A stretch of 48,565 nt of DNA from UMGS1933 sp051891435 (GTDB lineage: Bacteria > Bacillota > Clostridia > TANB77 > CAG-508), in assembly GCA_051891435.1 (NCBI GenBank), contig JBJFFE010000037.1, forward strand, positions 1-48,565, read 5' to 3'. A program made the position numbers and the translations under genes. Shown one piece after another: positions 9,391-18,136 of the stretch (within the stretch, counting starts at the first letter, position 1; every line of letters starts with the position of its first letter). Under the pieces are notes generated by a model. The model had not been told where the DNA came from, made no database searches, and saw nothing but the letters and a program-made list of their open reading frames with translations.

Positions 9391-9873
9391 TTATAAATTC
9401 AATTCAATTTTTTTACCAGTAGGAACATATTGTGTATACTTCACGTGGCACATGTCTAGCATCTTTTTAGATGCCTTTACACTATCTGTATCTTTATACT
9501 TATCATCCATATATATTATCTCTTTTATTCCAGATTGAATTATTGCTTTTGCGCACTCATTACATGGAAATAGAGCCACATAAACTTTGCTTCCTTTTAG
9601 AGATGTTCCTGTATAATTTAGTATTGCATTTAATTCTGCATGACATACATATGGATATTTTGTATCTAATACGTTTCCTTCTCTTTCCCAAGATATGTCT
9701 TCATCAGAACATCCTATTGGAAATCCATTATATCCCATTGATAAAATCTTATTATCTTGGCTAACTATGCATGCTCCTACTTGTGAATTTGGGTCTTTGC
9801 TTCTTTCTCCTGAAAGAAGTGCAATTCCCATAAAATACTCATCCCAATTTATATATTTTTCTCTTTTTGGCAT
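9391..9873 (-). CDS. dCMP deaminase (ComEB-like)
   Basis: A 160-residue zinc-dependent deaminase. The catalytic HAE is in CHAELNAIL and the two metal cysteines are in FPCNECAKAI. MGIALLSGERSKDPNSQVGA and NGFPIGCSDE mark the dCMP/ComEB subfamily. It converts dCMP to dUMP for thymidylate synthesis. It lies 14 bases downstream of cysS and is probably cotranscribed. Confidence 0.93.
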   Translation of the reverse strand: MPKREKYINWDEYFMGIALLSGERSKDPNSQVGACIVSQDNKILSMGYNGFPIGCSDEDISWEREGNVLDTKYPYVCHAELNAILNYTGTSLKGSKVYVALFPCNECAKAIIQSGIKEIIYMDDKYKDTDSVKASKKMLDMCHVKYTQYVPTGKKIELNL

Positions 9874-9887
9874 ATTTTTTGCTCCTT

Positions 9888-11276
9888 TTATATTTTTTCG
9901 ACTGTCATTCCTTCTTTAGAGTCTTTAACTACATATCCTTTTTCCTTTAACTCATCTCTTATTGCATCTGATGTAGCCCAATCTTTATTTAATCTTGCTT
10001 GTTTTCTTTTTTCTAATAATTCCTTTATCTCTTCTGGCAATTCCTCTTCCTTTTTATAAATAGGTTCTTCTATTTTTATTCCAAGCACTTCATCAAATTT
10101 TAATAATAAATCTGCAAACTTCTTACTTTTTATAGGATTTTTTATAACATCCCATACCACACTCATAGCTACAGGCATATTTAAATCATCATTTATTGCT
10201 TCATGGAATTTATTTTCGTATTCTTCTATTTGTTTATCACTAGCATCCTCTGTTCCATTTTTGTGTTTTAAATATCCCTCTTTTAATCTTACTAATGCAC
10301 TTTGGCTACTAGCTAAAGCTTCCCAAGTAAAATTAAGCTTATTTCTATAGTGTGCAGTATAGCACATCATTTTAAAGCTAAGTGGATCATATCCTTTTTC
10401 CATTAAATCTGTTACCAAGTAAGCATTTCCTAAGCTCTTAGACATCTTTCCACCATCTATTAAAAGGTAATCACAATGCATCCAAAATCTTGCAGGAATT
10501 TTACCTGTTTCTCCTTTACTTTGGGCAATTTCATTTTCATGGTGAGTTGGAATTAAATCAATTCCTCCTGTATGTATGTCAAAAACCTCTCCTAAATACT
10601 TATTACTCATAGTTGAGCATTCTATATGCCAACCTGGATAAGCAAGTCCCCATGGGCTTTCCCACTTCATTATATGGTTTTCAGGTGCTTTTATAAATAA
10701 AGCAAAATCATATGGGTTTCTCTTTTCTTCATCTACTTTAACCCTTGCACCTGCTTTTTGATTTCTTACATCTATTCCTGATAACAATCCATATTTATCT
10801 AGTTTAGACACATCAAAGTATATTGCTGTTGAAGTTTCATATGCATATCCATTATCTAATAATTTTTGGACAAACTCTATCATTTCTTTTATGTGGTCTG
10901 TAGCTTTACAAATTATTTCTGGTTTATCTATATTTAATCTTTCAAAATCCTCAAAAAATTTCTCTGTGTAAAATTCAGCAATTTCTAGGGGTGTCTTTTT
11001 TTCTTGTTTTGCCGCTTTTATCATTTTGTCTTCACCCTCATCTGCATCTGAAACTAGGTGTCCTACATCTGTTATATTCATTGCATGTTTTAAATTATAC
11101 CCATTATATTTAAGTACTCTTCTTAAAGTATCCATGAATATATATGATTTCATATTTCCAATTGTTGCATCTTTATATACAGTTGGTCCACAAGAATAAA
11201 TTCTAACTGTATTTCCTTCTAGTGGATTAAATTCTTCTTTTGTCTTTGTCAATGTATTATAAAAGTATATTTTCAT
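9888..11276 (-). CDS. cysS: Cysteinyl-tRNA synthetase
   Basis: Class I synthetase of 462 residues. The zinc ligands are Cys in YSCGPTVY, Cys in HIECSTMS and the HHENE block. KMSKS is intact in GGKMSKSLGNA. The motif normally read HIGN (the HIGH signature) is TIGN here (KDATIGNMKSY), with a threonine in place of the first histidine. The rest (TDVGHLVSDADEGEDKM, GGIDLIPTHHENEIAQ) is canonical. No second cysS is visible, so it is presumably functional. It heads a two-gene operon with dCMP deaminase. Confidence 0.95.
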   Translation of the reverse strand: MKIYFYNTLTKTKEEFNPLEGNTVRIYSCGPTVYKDATIGNMKSYIFMDTLRRVLKYNGYNLKHAMNITDVGHLVSDADEGEDKMIKAAKQEKKTPLEIAEFYTEKFFEDFERLNIDKPEIICKATDHIKEMIEFVQKLLDNGYAYETSTAIYFDVSKLDKYGLLSGIDVRNQKAGARVKVDEEKRNPYDFALFIKAPENHIMKWESPWGLAYPGWHIECSTMSNKYLGEVFDIHTGGIDLIPTHHENEIAQSKGETGKIPARFWMHCDYLLIDGGKMSKSLGNAYLVTDLMEKGYDPLSFKMMCYTAHYRNKLNFTWEALASSQSALVRLKEGYLKHKNGTEDASDKQIEEYENKFHEAINDDLNMPVAMSVVWDVIKNPIKSKKFADLLLKFDEVLGIKIEEPIYKKEEELPEEIKELLEKRKQARLNKDWATSDAIRDELKEKGYVVKDSKEGMTVEKI

Positions 11277-11318
11277 TATTCCTCCTCTAAAAAATTATAG
11301 CATTTTTACATGTTTGCA

Positions 11319-11341
11319 GGTCGCTATCTATTAGCGACCTA
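11319..11341. terminator. Hairpin between the PBP gene and cysS
   Basis: AGGTCGCTA and TAGCGACCT arms around a short loop lie just downstream of the PBP stop. A strong T-run is lacking, so terminator function is tentative. Confidence 0.4.
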
Positions 11342-11352
11342 AATATTCATTT

Positions 11353-14188
11353 TTATGCTTCTACTATAACAGTTCTAGTTACAGATGCTTCTTTTCCACT
11401 AGAATTTTTCACTGTATATGTTATTTTGTATTCTCCAGCAGTAGTTGTATCTACTGTACCAGTTGTTACAATTTTATTTGTCAAACTTCCATCTATACTA
11501 TCTGTTGCAGTTGCACCCGGGTCTGAAAATGCTTCTCCTACTTTAATTTTTATTTCTTTATCTCCATTTAATGTGATTTGTGGCGTACTTGTGTCATCTG
11601 ATCCATTTCCTTTTACAATTACAGTTCTAGTTACAGTTGCTACATTTCCTGCTGCATCTTTAACAGTATAAGTAATTTTATATGTTCCTGCTTTTTTAGT
11701 ATCCACATTACCAGAAATTTCTATTTTGCTTGTTAAATCTCCATCTCTGTCATCTGTTGCAGTCGCTCCGCTCTTCTGTATAAGTATCATTTATTTTTAA
11801 AGTTATATTTTCATCTCCATTTAATTTTATTACAGGTTTTGTTGTATCTGGAGAAGCTGTATGAACTGTACATACATCTTTTATTACTAATGTATATTCA
11901 GCATCTTTTGCTTTTTGCCATGCAGTATCTGTTTCTGCATTTGGTCTAGTAATAAATATTTTTGTTTCTTTATTTGGGCAAAATTCATTTGCAATTAGTC
12001 CTGTATCCTTACATATATCTACGCTTACATGACAAGTGCATTGTTCTGTAGGAACTGTTCCTTTAACAAAATATTCTGTATATGTCCAATCCCCTCTTGG
12101 ATCTTGCTTACAAAATTCAGTTGCAAGCATTCCTGAGCTTTTACATACAGTTGCTGTTACTACTCCATCTGGTCTTGTGCTTGAGAAATATTTAGATGCA
12201 AGACCTTCGTGTGCTGGTTTCATTACTCTTGACCATAATAATCCTGCTGGGTTTGTTCCACTCCATTTTACTTCAACATTATAATCATATCCAAACCATG
12301 TTGCTGCAGAATAATATGGTGTAAATCCACAAAGCCATCTATCATAATTATCATCAGTTGTACCTGTTTTAGCAGCGACACTCATTCCAGAAATTGCACA
12401 ATATGTTGCTGTTCCAGATTTTACTGGTTGTGTTAAAACTTCTTTTACCACATATGCTGCAGATTTTGACATGACTGTTCTCATATCTTGTTTAGTTTCC
12501 AAAACCACATTTCCATCTTTATCTGTTACTTTTGTAAAGAAAGTTGGTTCAATATACACACCATCATTTGCAATAGTTGCATATGCAGCTGCCATTTCTA
12601 ATGTTGTTACACCATTTGTCAAACCTCCTAGTGCTAATCCGTAGTAATTATCTTTTTCTTCATCCAAAGTTGTTATTCCCATATTCTTTAAAAATTCAAT
12701 AGAATTTTGTGGTCCTATTCTCAATATAGCTTCTGCCATTGGAATATTTTGAGATGTTTCTATTGCATATCTTGTAGTACATAGTCCTCTATATCCTGTT
12801 GAATTTTTAACGAACTTGTTTCCTATAGTTTTTGGCACATCATCAAATGATGTTGCTGCTGTTATTATTCCTTTTTCTATACCAGGAGCCACAACAGCCA
12901 ATGGTTTCATAGAAGAACCTGTTTGTCTTGGGCTCTGAGTTGCACGGTTTAATCCAAATGATGTTTTTTGTCCTAGCCCTCCAACTGTTGCAATAACATA
13001 TCCTGTTTTATGGTCTATAATTGTCATTGCTGCTTGAGATTCATAAGTTACTCCATCTACTGTAGCTGTAATTTTATATTTATCTTGAGCGAATTCATTT
13101 TCCATGATGTTTTGAATTGCAGTATTTTGAGTAGAATAAATTGTTATACCACTGCTTGTAACATATAGTTTTGCATATTCATATGTCCAATCATTTTTTT
13201 CCATTAATTCCTTAATTACTTCATTTACTGTTGCATCTGTATGATAAGAATATACATTTTCTATAATTTTACCTTCTTCAAATTTTAATCCAGCATCTAC
13301 TTCAGCAATTGCTGCATCATATTCCTCTTGACTTATATACTTACCAGGATTTTCTTTTTCAAGTTCTAACATTTTTGCCAAAACAGTTTTTGTTCTTCTT
13401 TTAATTAAATCCATCTTTTCTGTTTTTTCTTCTTCTGTTTCATCTTCAAATGGGTTATATGAGTTTGGTGAATTATTTATACCTGCTAAAAATGCACTTT
13501 CTGCTAAACTTAAATCACTAGCACTTTTGCTAAAGTAATAATTAGATGCAACCTCAACCCCATACGCTCTATCTCCTAAGAAGATTAAATTTAAATATAG
13601 TTCTAATATCTGGTCTTTAGATAGTTCTTGTTCTATATAATATGCTCTAGCCATTTCTTTTGCTTTTCTTTCCCAGCTTCTATCCTTCTCTTCTGTTAGG
13701 TTTTTTATCATTTGTTGTGTTATAGTACTACCACCATAGCTTGCTGATCCAATTCCAATTTTACTTAGAACCCATTTACCTGTTGCTGCAACTGTTCTTT
13801 TTATATCAACACCACTATGCTCATAAAATCTTTCATCTTCTATTGCAACAAAAGCCTTAGGTAAATATGGAGACATTTCTGATATTTTTATGCTATCTCT
13901 ATTTTCTTCTCCACTAAGAGTTGCTATTACTTCTCCATTTATATCTTTAACTACAGAATTCTCGTGTTTTATTGCGACCTCTGCCATATCTAATTTTGCT
14001 TCTTTACACATTGTATATATTTTTCCTATTACAATTCCTGCTAATATTAAAACAATAATTGCTATTACAAAAAGTATTTTTTTTGCTATTTTCCAAAATT
14101 TAGATTTCTTTTTGTTTTCTTTTTTAGCTCTTTTGCTTTCCTTTTTATTATTTGTTTTATATCTTTTAGTTTTTTTCTTTTCTTCCAT
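11353..14188 (-). CDS. Class A penicillin-binding protein with two C-terminal Ig-like (DUF5011-type) domains, read through a +1 CGG site
   Basis: Bifunctional glycosyltransferase/transpeptidase of peptidoglycan synthesis, 944 residues. A very basic cytoplasmic N-terminus and one membrane helix (about 35-55) precede the GT51 domain (EDERFYEHSGVDIKR, GGSTITQQMIKNL, ELYLNLIFLG). The transpeptidase has SSMKP and KTGT motifs. A Cys-containing linker and two DUF5011-like repeats follow. The zero frame breaks inside repeat 1 at CGG 11770-11768. A +1 shift gives TYTEE-GATATDD, matching repeat 2 (AFSDP-GATATDS) position for position. ATG 14188 follows GGGGGG. Regulation is not evident. Confidence 0.93.
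11768..11770 (-). other. CGG +1 recoding site in the PBP gene (Gly807)
   Basis: GAG CGG A. The restored GATATD matches the second copy of the same domain, which is encoded with an ordinary GGT at the equivalent place. Confidence 0.93.
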
Positions 14189-14242
14189 GGCTTTACCCCC
14201 CATTTATTTACCTTTTTATTATATTATATTAATGTATAAAAT

Positions 14243-15102
14243 TCAAGAAAAATCTTGCAATATATCTTGTATATTTGTTACAATTTTAGCCCCTTCTTTT
14301 AGTAAACTATTGCTCCCGCTTTGCAGTAGTATTGGTTATATTTCCGTGGCACTACATAGACCTCTTTCCCCTGCTCCAAAGCATAATCTACTGTTATTAA
14401 AGCTCCGCTTTTTTCCCTTGCCTCAATTACAAGTATCCCATCAGAAATAGCACTTATTATTCTATTTCTTCTTGGGAAATTATTTTTATTTGGTTTAGTT
14501 CCCAAAGGATATTCTGAAATAATTAAACCATTTTTATCTATTATTTCATGCATTAATTGAATGTTCTCTTTAGGATACACTAAATCAATACCAGTTCCGA
14601 TTACTGCTATTGTTTTTCCTTCTGCCAATAATGCTCCCTCATGCGCAAATGTGTCTATCCCTAAGGCTAATCCACTAATTATTGTTATATTATTTTTTGC
14701 TAATAAATAAGAAAAGGCTTGTGACATTGTTTTTCCATATTCCGTACAAGTTCTACTTCCAACCACTGCAATACTTTTTTCTTTTAATAAGCTTTTATTC
14801 CCTAATATATATAATGCAATAGGTGCATTTTCTATGTATTTTAATTTGTCTGGGTATTCTTTATCACATATAGTAATTAGTTCTATTTTATGTTCTTTCA
14901 TATATTGTTCATATAGATTTAAATCTTTTTTGTTTTTTGAATTTAATATTTGGTTTATTTCTTCTTTTGTAAAATTTTTCTTTAGTTCTTTTTCTTCCAT
15001 ACTCCACAATTTTTCTGGAGTATATTTTTTTAAGGTTTTTCTTAATTTTTCAGGGCTTAAACTTAGCTTTGTAAGCCATATCCAATATTTGATATTTTGC
15101 AT
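14243..15102 (-). CDS. dprA: DNA-processing protein DprA, read through two +1 CGG sites
   Basis: Single-strand DNA-binding, RecA-loading protein with a Rossmann-like core: AVVGSRTCTEYGKTMSQ, ISGLALGIDTFAHEGAL, AVIGTGIDLVYPKEN, FPRRNRIISA and EAREKSGALITVDYALEQGK. The family then reads VPGNIT followed by a KG-x-N-x-L-x-KEGA block. Here that block needs two CGG shifts, at 14346-14344 and 14318-14316, giving VVP-GNITNTTAK-GSNSLL and the tail KEGAKIVTNIQDI. The zero frame ends at a TAA overlapping 14299, with unrelated residues. The restored 285-residue protein ends after the core and lacks the C-terminal winged helix seen in longer DprA. ATG 15102 follows GAAAGGA. Confidence 0.93.
14316..14318 (-). 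other. CGG +1 recoding site 2 in dprA (Gly262)
   Basis: AAG CGG G, nine codons after site 1 and in the frame set by site 1. The shift restores KGSNSLLKEGA, a conserved block. It is the only CGGG case. Confidence 0.92.
14344..14346 (-). other. CGG +1 recoding site 1 in dprA (Gly253)
   Basis: CCA CGG A: the shift restores the invariant DprA motif VPGNIT. Confidence 0.94.
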
Positions 15103-15180
15103 ATTTTTTTCCTTTCTGCCCCCAAAATATTAATTATAATTCTACCTATATTCCGCCTATATTTCGCCCAAATCTGAAAA

Positions 15181-15202
15181 TCATACAAAAGGTAGGCTGA
15201 CT
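15181..15202. repeat. Short repeat, CAGCCTACCTTTTGTATGAT type, copy 2
   Basis: Inverted relative to 5955-5980. It reaches the folD stop codon, so it forms the start of the folD 3' region. Confidence 0.75.
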
Positions 15203-16043
15203 AACAATTTTTTGCAGCCTTAATAATATTATTCATTAGCATTGCTATTGTCATCGGTCCTACTCCTCCTGGTACCGGCGTAATATATGATGCTTTTTGA
15301 GATACAGTTTCAAAATCTACATCTCCACACACTTTTCCTTCTTCATTTCTATTTATTCCAACATCTACTACAACTGCTCCTTCTTTAACCATATCCCCAG
15401 TTATAAATTTTGATTTTCCTATTGCACACACTAAAATATCTGCTTGTTTTGTTAGTTCCGTAAGGTTTTTAGTTCTTGAATGGCATACTGTAACAGTAGC
15501 ATTTTTGTTTAATAAGCATTGTAGCATTGGTTTTCCTACAATATTGCTTCTTCCTATTATAACTGCATGTTTTCCTTCTATTTCAATATTGTACTCACTT
15601 AACATTCTCATTATTCCAAAAGGTGTACAAGAAACAAAACAATCTTGATTTAAACTTAATTTTCCTACATTTATAGGGTTAAATCCATCTACATCTTTTT
15701 CAGGTTTAATTGTTCTAAATGCTAAATTAATATCTAAATGTTTTGGTATTGGACTTTGAAGTAAAATCCCATGAACATCATCTCTATTATTTAGCTCATT
15801 AATTAAGTCTAATAATACCTGCATTTCTATATTTGCATCTAGCAAATGTTCTTCATATTCAATTCCAACCTCTTCACAAGCTTTACTTTTATTTCTTACA
15901 TAAATTTTAGAGCTTGGGTCATCTCCTACCATAATTACTGCAAGTTTTGGAAAAATATTTTTGTCCTTTAATTCATCTACTTTCACTTTTAACTCTTCTC
16001 TAGTTTTTTTAGCTAAAGCTTTACCATCTAAAATAATTGCCAT
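15201..16043 (-). CDS. folD: Bifunctional methylenetetrahydrofolate dehydrogenase/cyclohydrolase
   Basis: This 280-residue enzyme interconverts methylene-, methenyl- and formyl-tetrahydrofolate. The catalytic lysine lies in YVRNKSKACEEVGI. The folate site is QSPIPKHLD, the dinucleotide loop is GRSNIVGKPM and the signature is VPGGVGPMTIAML. The start ATG at 16043 opens MAIILDGKALAKKTREEL, the normal N-terminus. It is followed on the same strand by dprA across a 98-base gap. Confidence 0.96.
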   Translation of the reverse strand: MAIILDGKALAKKTREELKVKVDELKDKNIFPKLAVIMVGDDPSSKIYVRNKSKACEEVGIEYEEHLLDANIEMQVLLDLINELNNRDDVHGILLQSPIPKHLDINLAFRTIKPEKDVDGFNPINVGKLSLNQDCFVSCTPFGIMRMLSEYNIEIEGKHAVIIGRSNIVGKPMLQCLLNKNATVTVCHSRTKNLTELTKQADILVCAIGKSKFITGDMVKEGAVVVDVGINRNEEGKVCGDVDFETVSQKASYITPVPGGVGPMTIAMLMNNIIKAAKNC

Positions 16044-16195
16044 TTAATAAATCACTTCTCTTTTTTTACGGTAATTATATCACATATATAATAATTTGCA
16101 ATTGTTTTTTAGGCATAAAAATAAAATGCACTGCCCCCACAGTACAAAATAATAGAGTGCCATTAAATTAATTGCGAAATTTTGTTCTTTTAATA

Positions 16196-16224
16196 TTGAT
16201 TTTTATAAATTCCTATGTTATACT
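16196..16224 (+). promoter_or_regulatory. SigA-type promoter of the small toxin-like gene
   Basis: TTGATT (16196-16201), a 17-base spacer and TATACT (16219-16224). A transcript starting about seven bases later begins with the sequence that recurs at the antisense RNA start. Confidence 0.75.
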
Positions 16225-16307
16225 GTCCAACATAGGAAATGAGGATAAGCAGATGTGGTTTGCCACTTTTTATCCACAACTTATGTTGTGAGTGAGGAGG
16301 TGGTGCT

Positions 16308-16418
16308 ATGATAGAAGCTGTTTTATTAGAAATAATATATCTACTTTTATTTGGCTTAGTTGTCGAAACTATTATAGTATTTGCCTTAGTTATACTGGTT
16401 ATAATTTTAAGCAAATAG
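16308..16418 (+). CDS. Small hydrophobic peptide, probable type I toxin
   Basis: A 36-residue ORF with an ATG at 16308 after GAGGAGG. It is almost entirely one membrane helix (IIYLLLFGLVVETIIVFAL), with an acidic N-terminus and a short lysine end. It lies between a SigA-like promoter upstream and a consensus promoter firing towards it from downstream, with a hairpin between them that can terminate both. This is the layout of the type I toxins Fst, TxpA and BsrG. I infer a membrane-active toxin controlled by antisense RNA. No named family is recognised from sequence alone. Confidence 0.65.
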   Translation: MIEAVLLEIIYLLLFGLVVETIIVFALVILVIILSK

Positions 16419-16423
16419 ACAAT

Positions 16424-16466
16424 AAAAAAACACATCTGTAACTTGCCCAGTTCGGTGTGTTTTTTT
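16424..16466. terminator. Bidirectional terminator shared by toxin mRNA and antisense RNA
   Basis: AAAAAAACACA and TGTGTTTTTTT arms flank a 20-odd base loop. The A-run on one side and T-run on the other make it work on both strands. Confidence 0.75.
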
Positions 16467-16511
16467 ACATATCAATTGGCAAACCACGTTTGTGGTTCTT
16501 CATTTCCTATA
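16424..16511 (-). ncRNA. Predicted antisense antitoxin RNA
   Basis: It is expected to start about seven bases after the TATAAT at 16520-16515 and end at the shared hairpin. Its 5' part (ATAGGAAATGA...GTGGTTTGCCA) repeats the 5' end of the toxin mRNA in inverted orientation. Its 3' half is complementary to the toxin mRNA 3' end. No ORF is visible in it. Confidence 0.55.
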
Positions 16512-16514
16512 TTT

Positions 16515-16543
16515 ATTATACAAAGTTTTTAATTTTTTGTCAA
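16515..16543 (-). promoter_or_regulatory. Consensus SigA promoter for antisense RNA
   Basis: On the minus strand TTGACA (16543-16538), a 17-base spacer and TATAAT (16520-16515): a perfect consensus match. It points towards the toxin gene, with only a short noncoding stretch downstream. Confidence 0.8.
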
Positions 16544-16576
16544 TTACTATCTTGTTTTTTATATGTAGAACACATT

Positions 16577-16652
16577 TGGAGCTTCCTGTCAGATTTGAAC
16601 TGACGACCTATTGATTACTAATCAATTGCTCTACCAGCTGAGCTAAGGAAGC
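16577..16652 (-). tRNA. tRNA-Thr(AGT), CCA encoded
   Basis: A complete cloverleaf: acceptor GCTTCCT/AGGAAGC, D arm GCTC/GAGC, anticodon stem ATTGA/TCAAT, T arm GTCAG/CTGAC with loop TTCAAAT, then T and CCA. The seven-base anticodon loop is TTAGTAA, so positions 34-36 read AGT, decoding ACU (Thr). An A at position 34 is unusual for bacteria outside tRNA-Arg(ACG) and implies inosine formation. The body resembles clostridial tRNA-Thr. Confidence 0.92.
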
Positions 16653-16666
16653 ATATTTCATTTTTT

Positions 16667-16692
16667 AGGGCAAGGGCTTAAGCCTTGCCCCT
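16667..16692. repeat. GGGCAAGGGCTTAAGCCTTGCCC palindrome, copy 1
   Basis: A near-perfect hairpin between sigH and the tRNA. A second copy is at 32935-32962. It may terminate sigH, but there is no T-run. Confidence 0.7.
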
Positions 16693-16723
16693 ATAAATTT
16701 TACAGTTAAATTACAAAATATTT

Positions 16724-17362
16724 TTATTCTTCTGTCATTATATTTTTACTAGCTTTTTTTCTTATTCTTTGTATCGCATTATCTACTGACTTTACTGGTG
16801 CCTCTAATTTTTCTGCTATACTTATATAACTTTCTCCTCTAGCATATCTTGTTAAAACTTGTTTTTCAAAGTCACTTAATGTTTGATCTATTTTTGTTTC
16901 TATGTTTTTGTAATATTCTTTTTTGGTTATTGTGTCTAGCGGATCTTCTAATACTTGTAGTTCTAATTTTTCTAATAATTCCATATCGTTATCATCATCA
17001 TATGCATTTGCATTTAACGATATTGATGAATTTAGTGGCATATGTTTTTGCCTATTAGACGTTTTTATCGCAGTAATTAATTGTCTTTCTATACACATAT
17101 TAGCAAAAGATTTAAAAGAACTTTCTTTTTGTGGATTAAAGCTTTTTACAGCTTTATAAAGTCCAATCATTCCTTCTTGCACAATATCTTCTCTTTCAGC
17201 ACCGATTATGAAATATTTGCTAACTTTCATATCTACTAAATCTTTATATCGTTTTAGCAAATATTCTAGAGCATCTTTATCCCCATTTTTTGCCATTTCT
17301 GCCAATTCTTCATCTGTTTTATTTAAGCTGTCTTTTAATGAGAATGCTGTTTGTAAAACCAT
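16724..17362 (-). CDS. sigH: RNA polymerase sigma factor SigH
   Basis: A 212-residue sigma-70 family factor. Region 2 includes LVDMKVSKYFIIGAEREDIVQEG and GLYKAVKSFNPQKESSFKSFA. Region 4 includes DFEKQVLTRYARGESYISIAEKL and VDNAIQRIRKKA. This matches SigH (Spo0H) of sporulating Firmicutes, which drives early sporulation and transition-phase genes. ATG 17362 is used. The SigH assignment fits the germination genes elsewhere in the window. Confidence 0.9.
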   Translation of the reverse strand: MVLQTAFSLKDSLNKTDEELAEMAKNGDKDALEYLLKRYKDLVDMKVSKYFIIGAEREDIVQEGMIGLYKAVKSFNPQKESSFKSFANMCIERQLITAIKTSNRQKHMPLNSSISLNANAYDDDNDMELLEKLELQVLEDPLDTITKKEYYKNIETKIDQTLSDFEKQVLTRYARGESYISIAEKLEAPVKSVDNAIQRIRKKASKNIMTEE

Positions 17363-17436
17363 ATTCCTTCTTTTGCCTCCGCTTTTTGTTTTTTCTTATT
17401 ATATTAGTAAAATCCTTTAGTGTCAAGAGTTTTATT

Positions 17437-17874
17437 TTATTTTTCTAAGATTATTGTCACTGGTCCATCATTTAACAAACTTACCTTCATATCTGCACCA
17501 AACTCTCCATGTTCAACTTTTCTTACTTTGTCTTTACATTTTTCTATAAAATACTCATATAATTCATTTGCTTTTTCTGGTTTTGCCACATCTGTAAAGC
17601 TTGGTCTATTTCCCTTTCTACAATCTGCATATAATGTAAATTGAGACACTATTAGTAATTCTCCATCTATATCTTTTATTGATAAATTCATTTTTTGATT
17701 CTCATCTTCAAATACCCTTAAATTACATAATTTTTCTACTAGGAAGTCAGCTGTTTGTCGATTATCTTCTGGTCCTACCCCAAGTAGAACTAAAAAACCT
17801 TTTTTTATTTGACCGATTATTTTACTATTTACTTCAACTTTAGCATTACTTACTCTTTGTATAACTAATTTCAT
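17437..17874 (-). CDS. dtd: D-aminoacyl-tRNA deacylase
   Basis: A 145-residue protein with the DTD signature residues SQFTLYAD and the cross-subunit NDGPVTI (Gly-cisPro loop). It hydrolyses D-amino acids from mischarged tRNAs. The start MKLVIQRVSNAKVEV is canonical. It is followed upstream by a small unknown gene and ligA on the same strand with short gaps. Confidence 0.95.
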   Translation of the reverse strand: MKLVIQRVSNAKVEVNSKIIGQIKKGFLVLLGVGPEDNRQTADFLVEKLCNLRVFEDENQKMNLSIKDIDGELLIVSQFTLYADCRKGNRPSFTDVAKPEKANELYEYFIEKCKDKVRKVEHGEFGADMKVSLLNDGPVTIILEK

Positions 17875-17883
17875 TATTTCCTC

Positions 17884-18123
17884 CTAAACATTCACCTTAT
17901 ATTCTATGTCCTCCATAAATGGAAATAGCTCCATTACCTTTTTTAGTGTTATTATTTGTGTTTTTGGATGAGGATTTTTTTCTTTTACTGTTATTAGTTC
18001 ATTTGAATAACAGTTTTTTTGTAATTTGGTTAAAATATATCTTCTTTCCATATATGTGTAATATATTTGGTATCCTTCATCTAGTTCTTTCCATAAACGT
18101 TCTATTGTGTAGTCTTTGTCCAT
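17884..18123 (-). CDS. Hypothetical protein, 79 residues
   Basis: An open frame from ATG 18123, with an AGGAGAAAA site just upstream. It is tightly packed between ligA (13 bases) and dtd (9 bases), which supports a real gene. The protein is charged and rich in Tyr and Lys (MDKDYTIERLWKELDEGY, KKVMELFPFMEDIEYKV), with no signal or membrane helix. I do not recognise a family. Confidence 0.75.
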   Translation of the reverse strand: MDKDYTIERLWKELDEGYQIYYTYMERRYILTKLQKNCYSNELITVKEKNPHPKTQIITLKKVMELFPFMEDIEYKVNV

Positions 18124-18136
18124 AAATTTTCTCCTA

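Noticed and set aside
13890..14450. A 186-residue plus-strand ORF opposite the PBP N-terminus and the dprA end.
   Set aside because: Hydrophobic shadow typical of the complement of Lys/Glu-rich coding DNA; no RBS.
16044..16195. Possible riboswitch or further gene in the folD upstream gap.
   Set aside because: I could find no convincing structure, ORF or motif there.
16190..16435. An 81-residue minus-strand ORF.
   Set aside because: It spans the promoter and antisense of the toxin-like gene, has no RBS and low-complexity sequence. Shadow.
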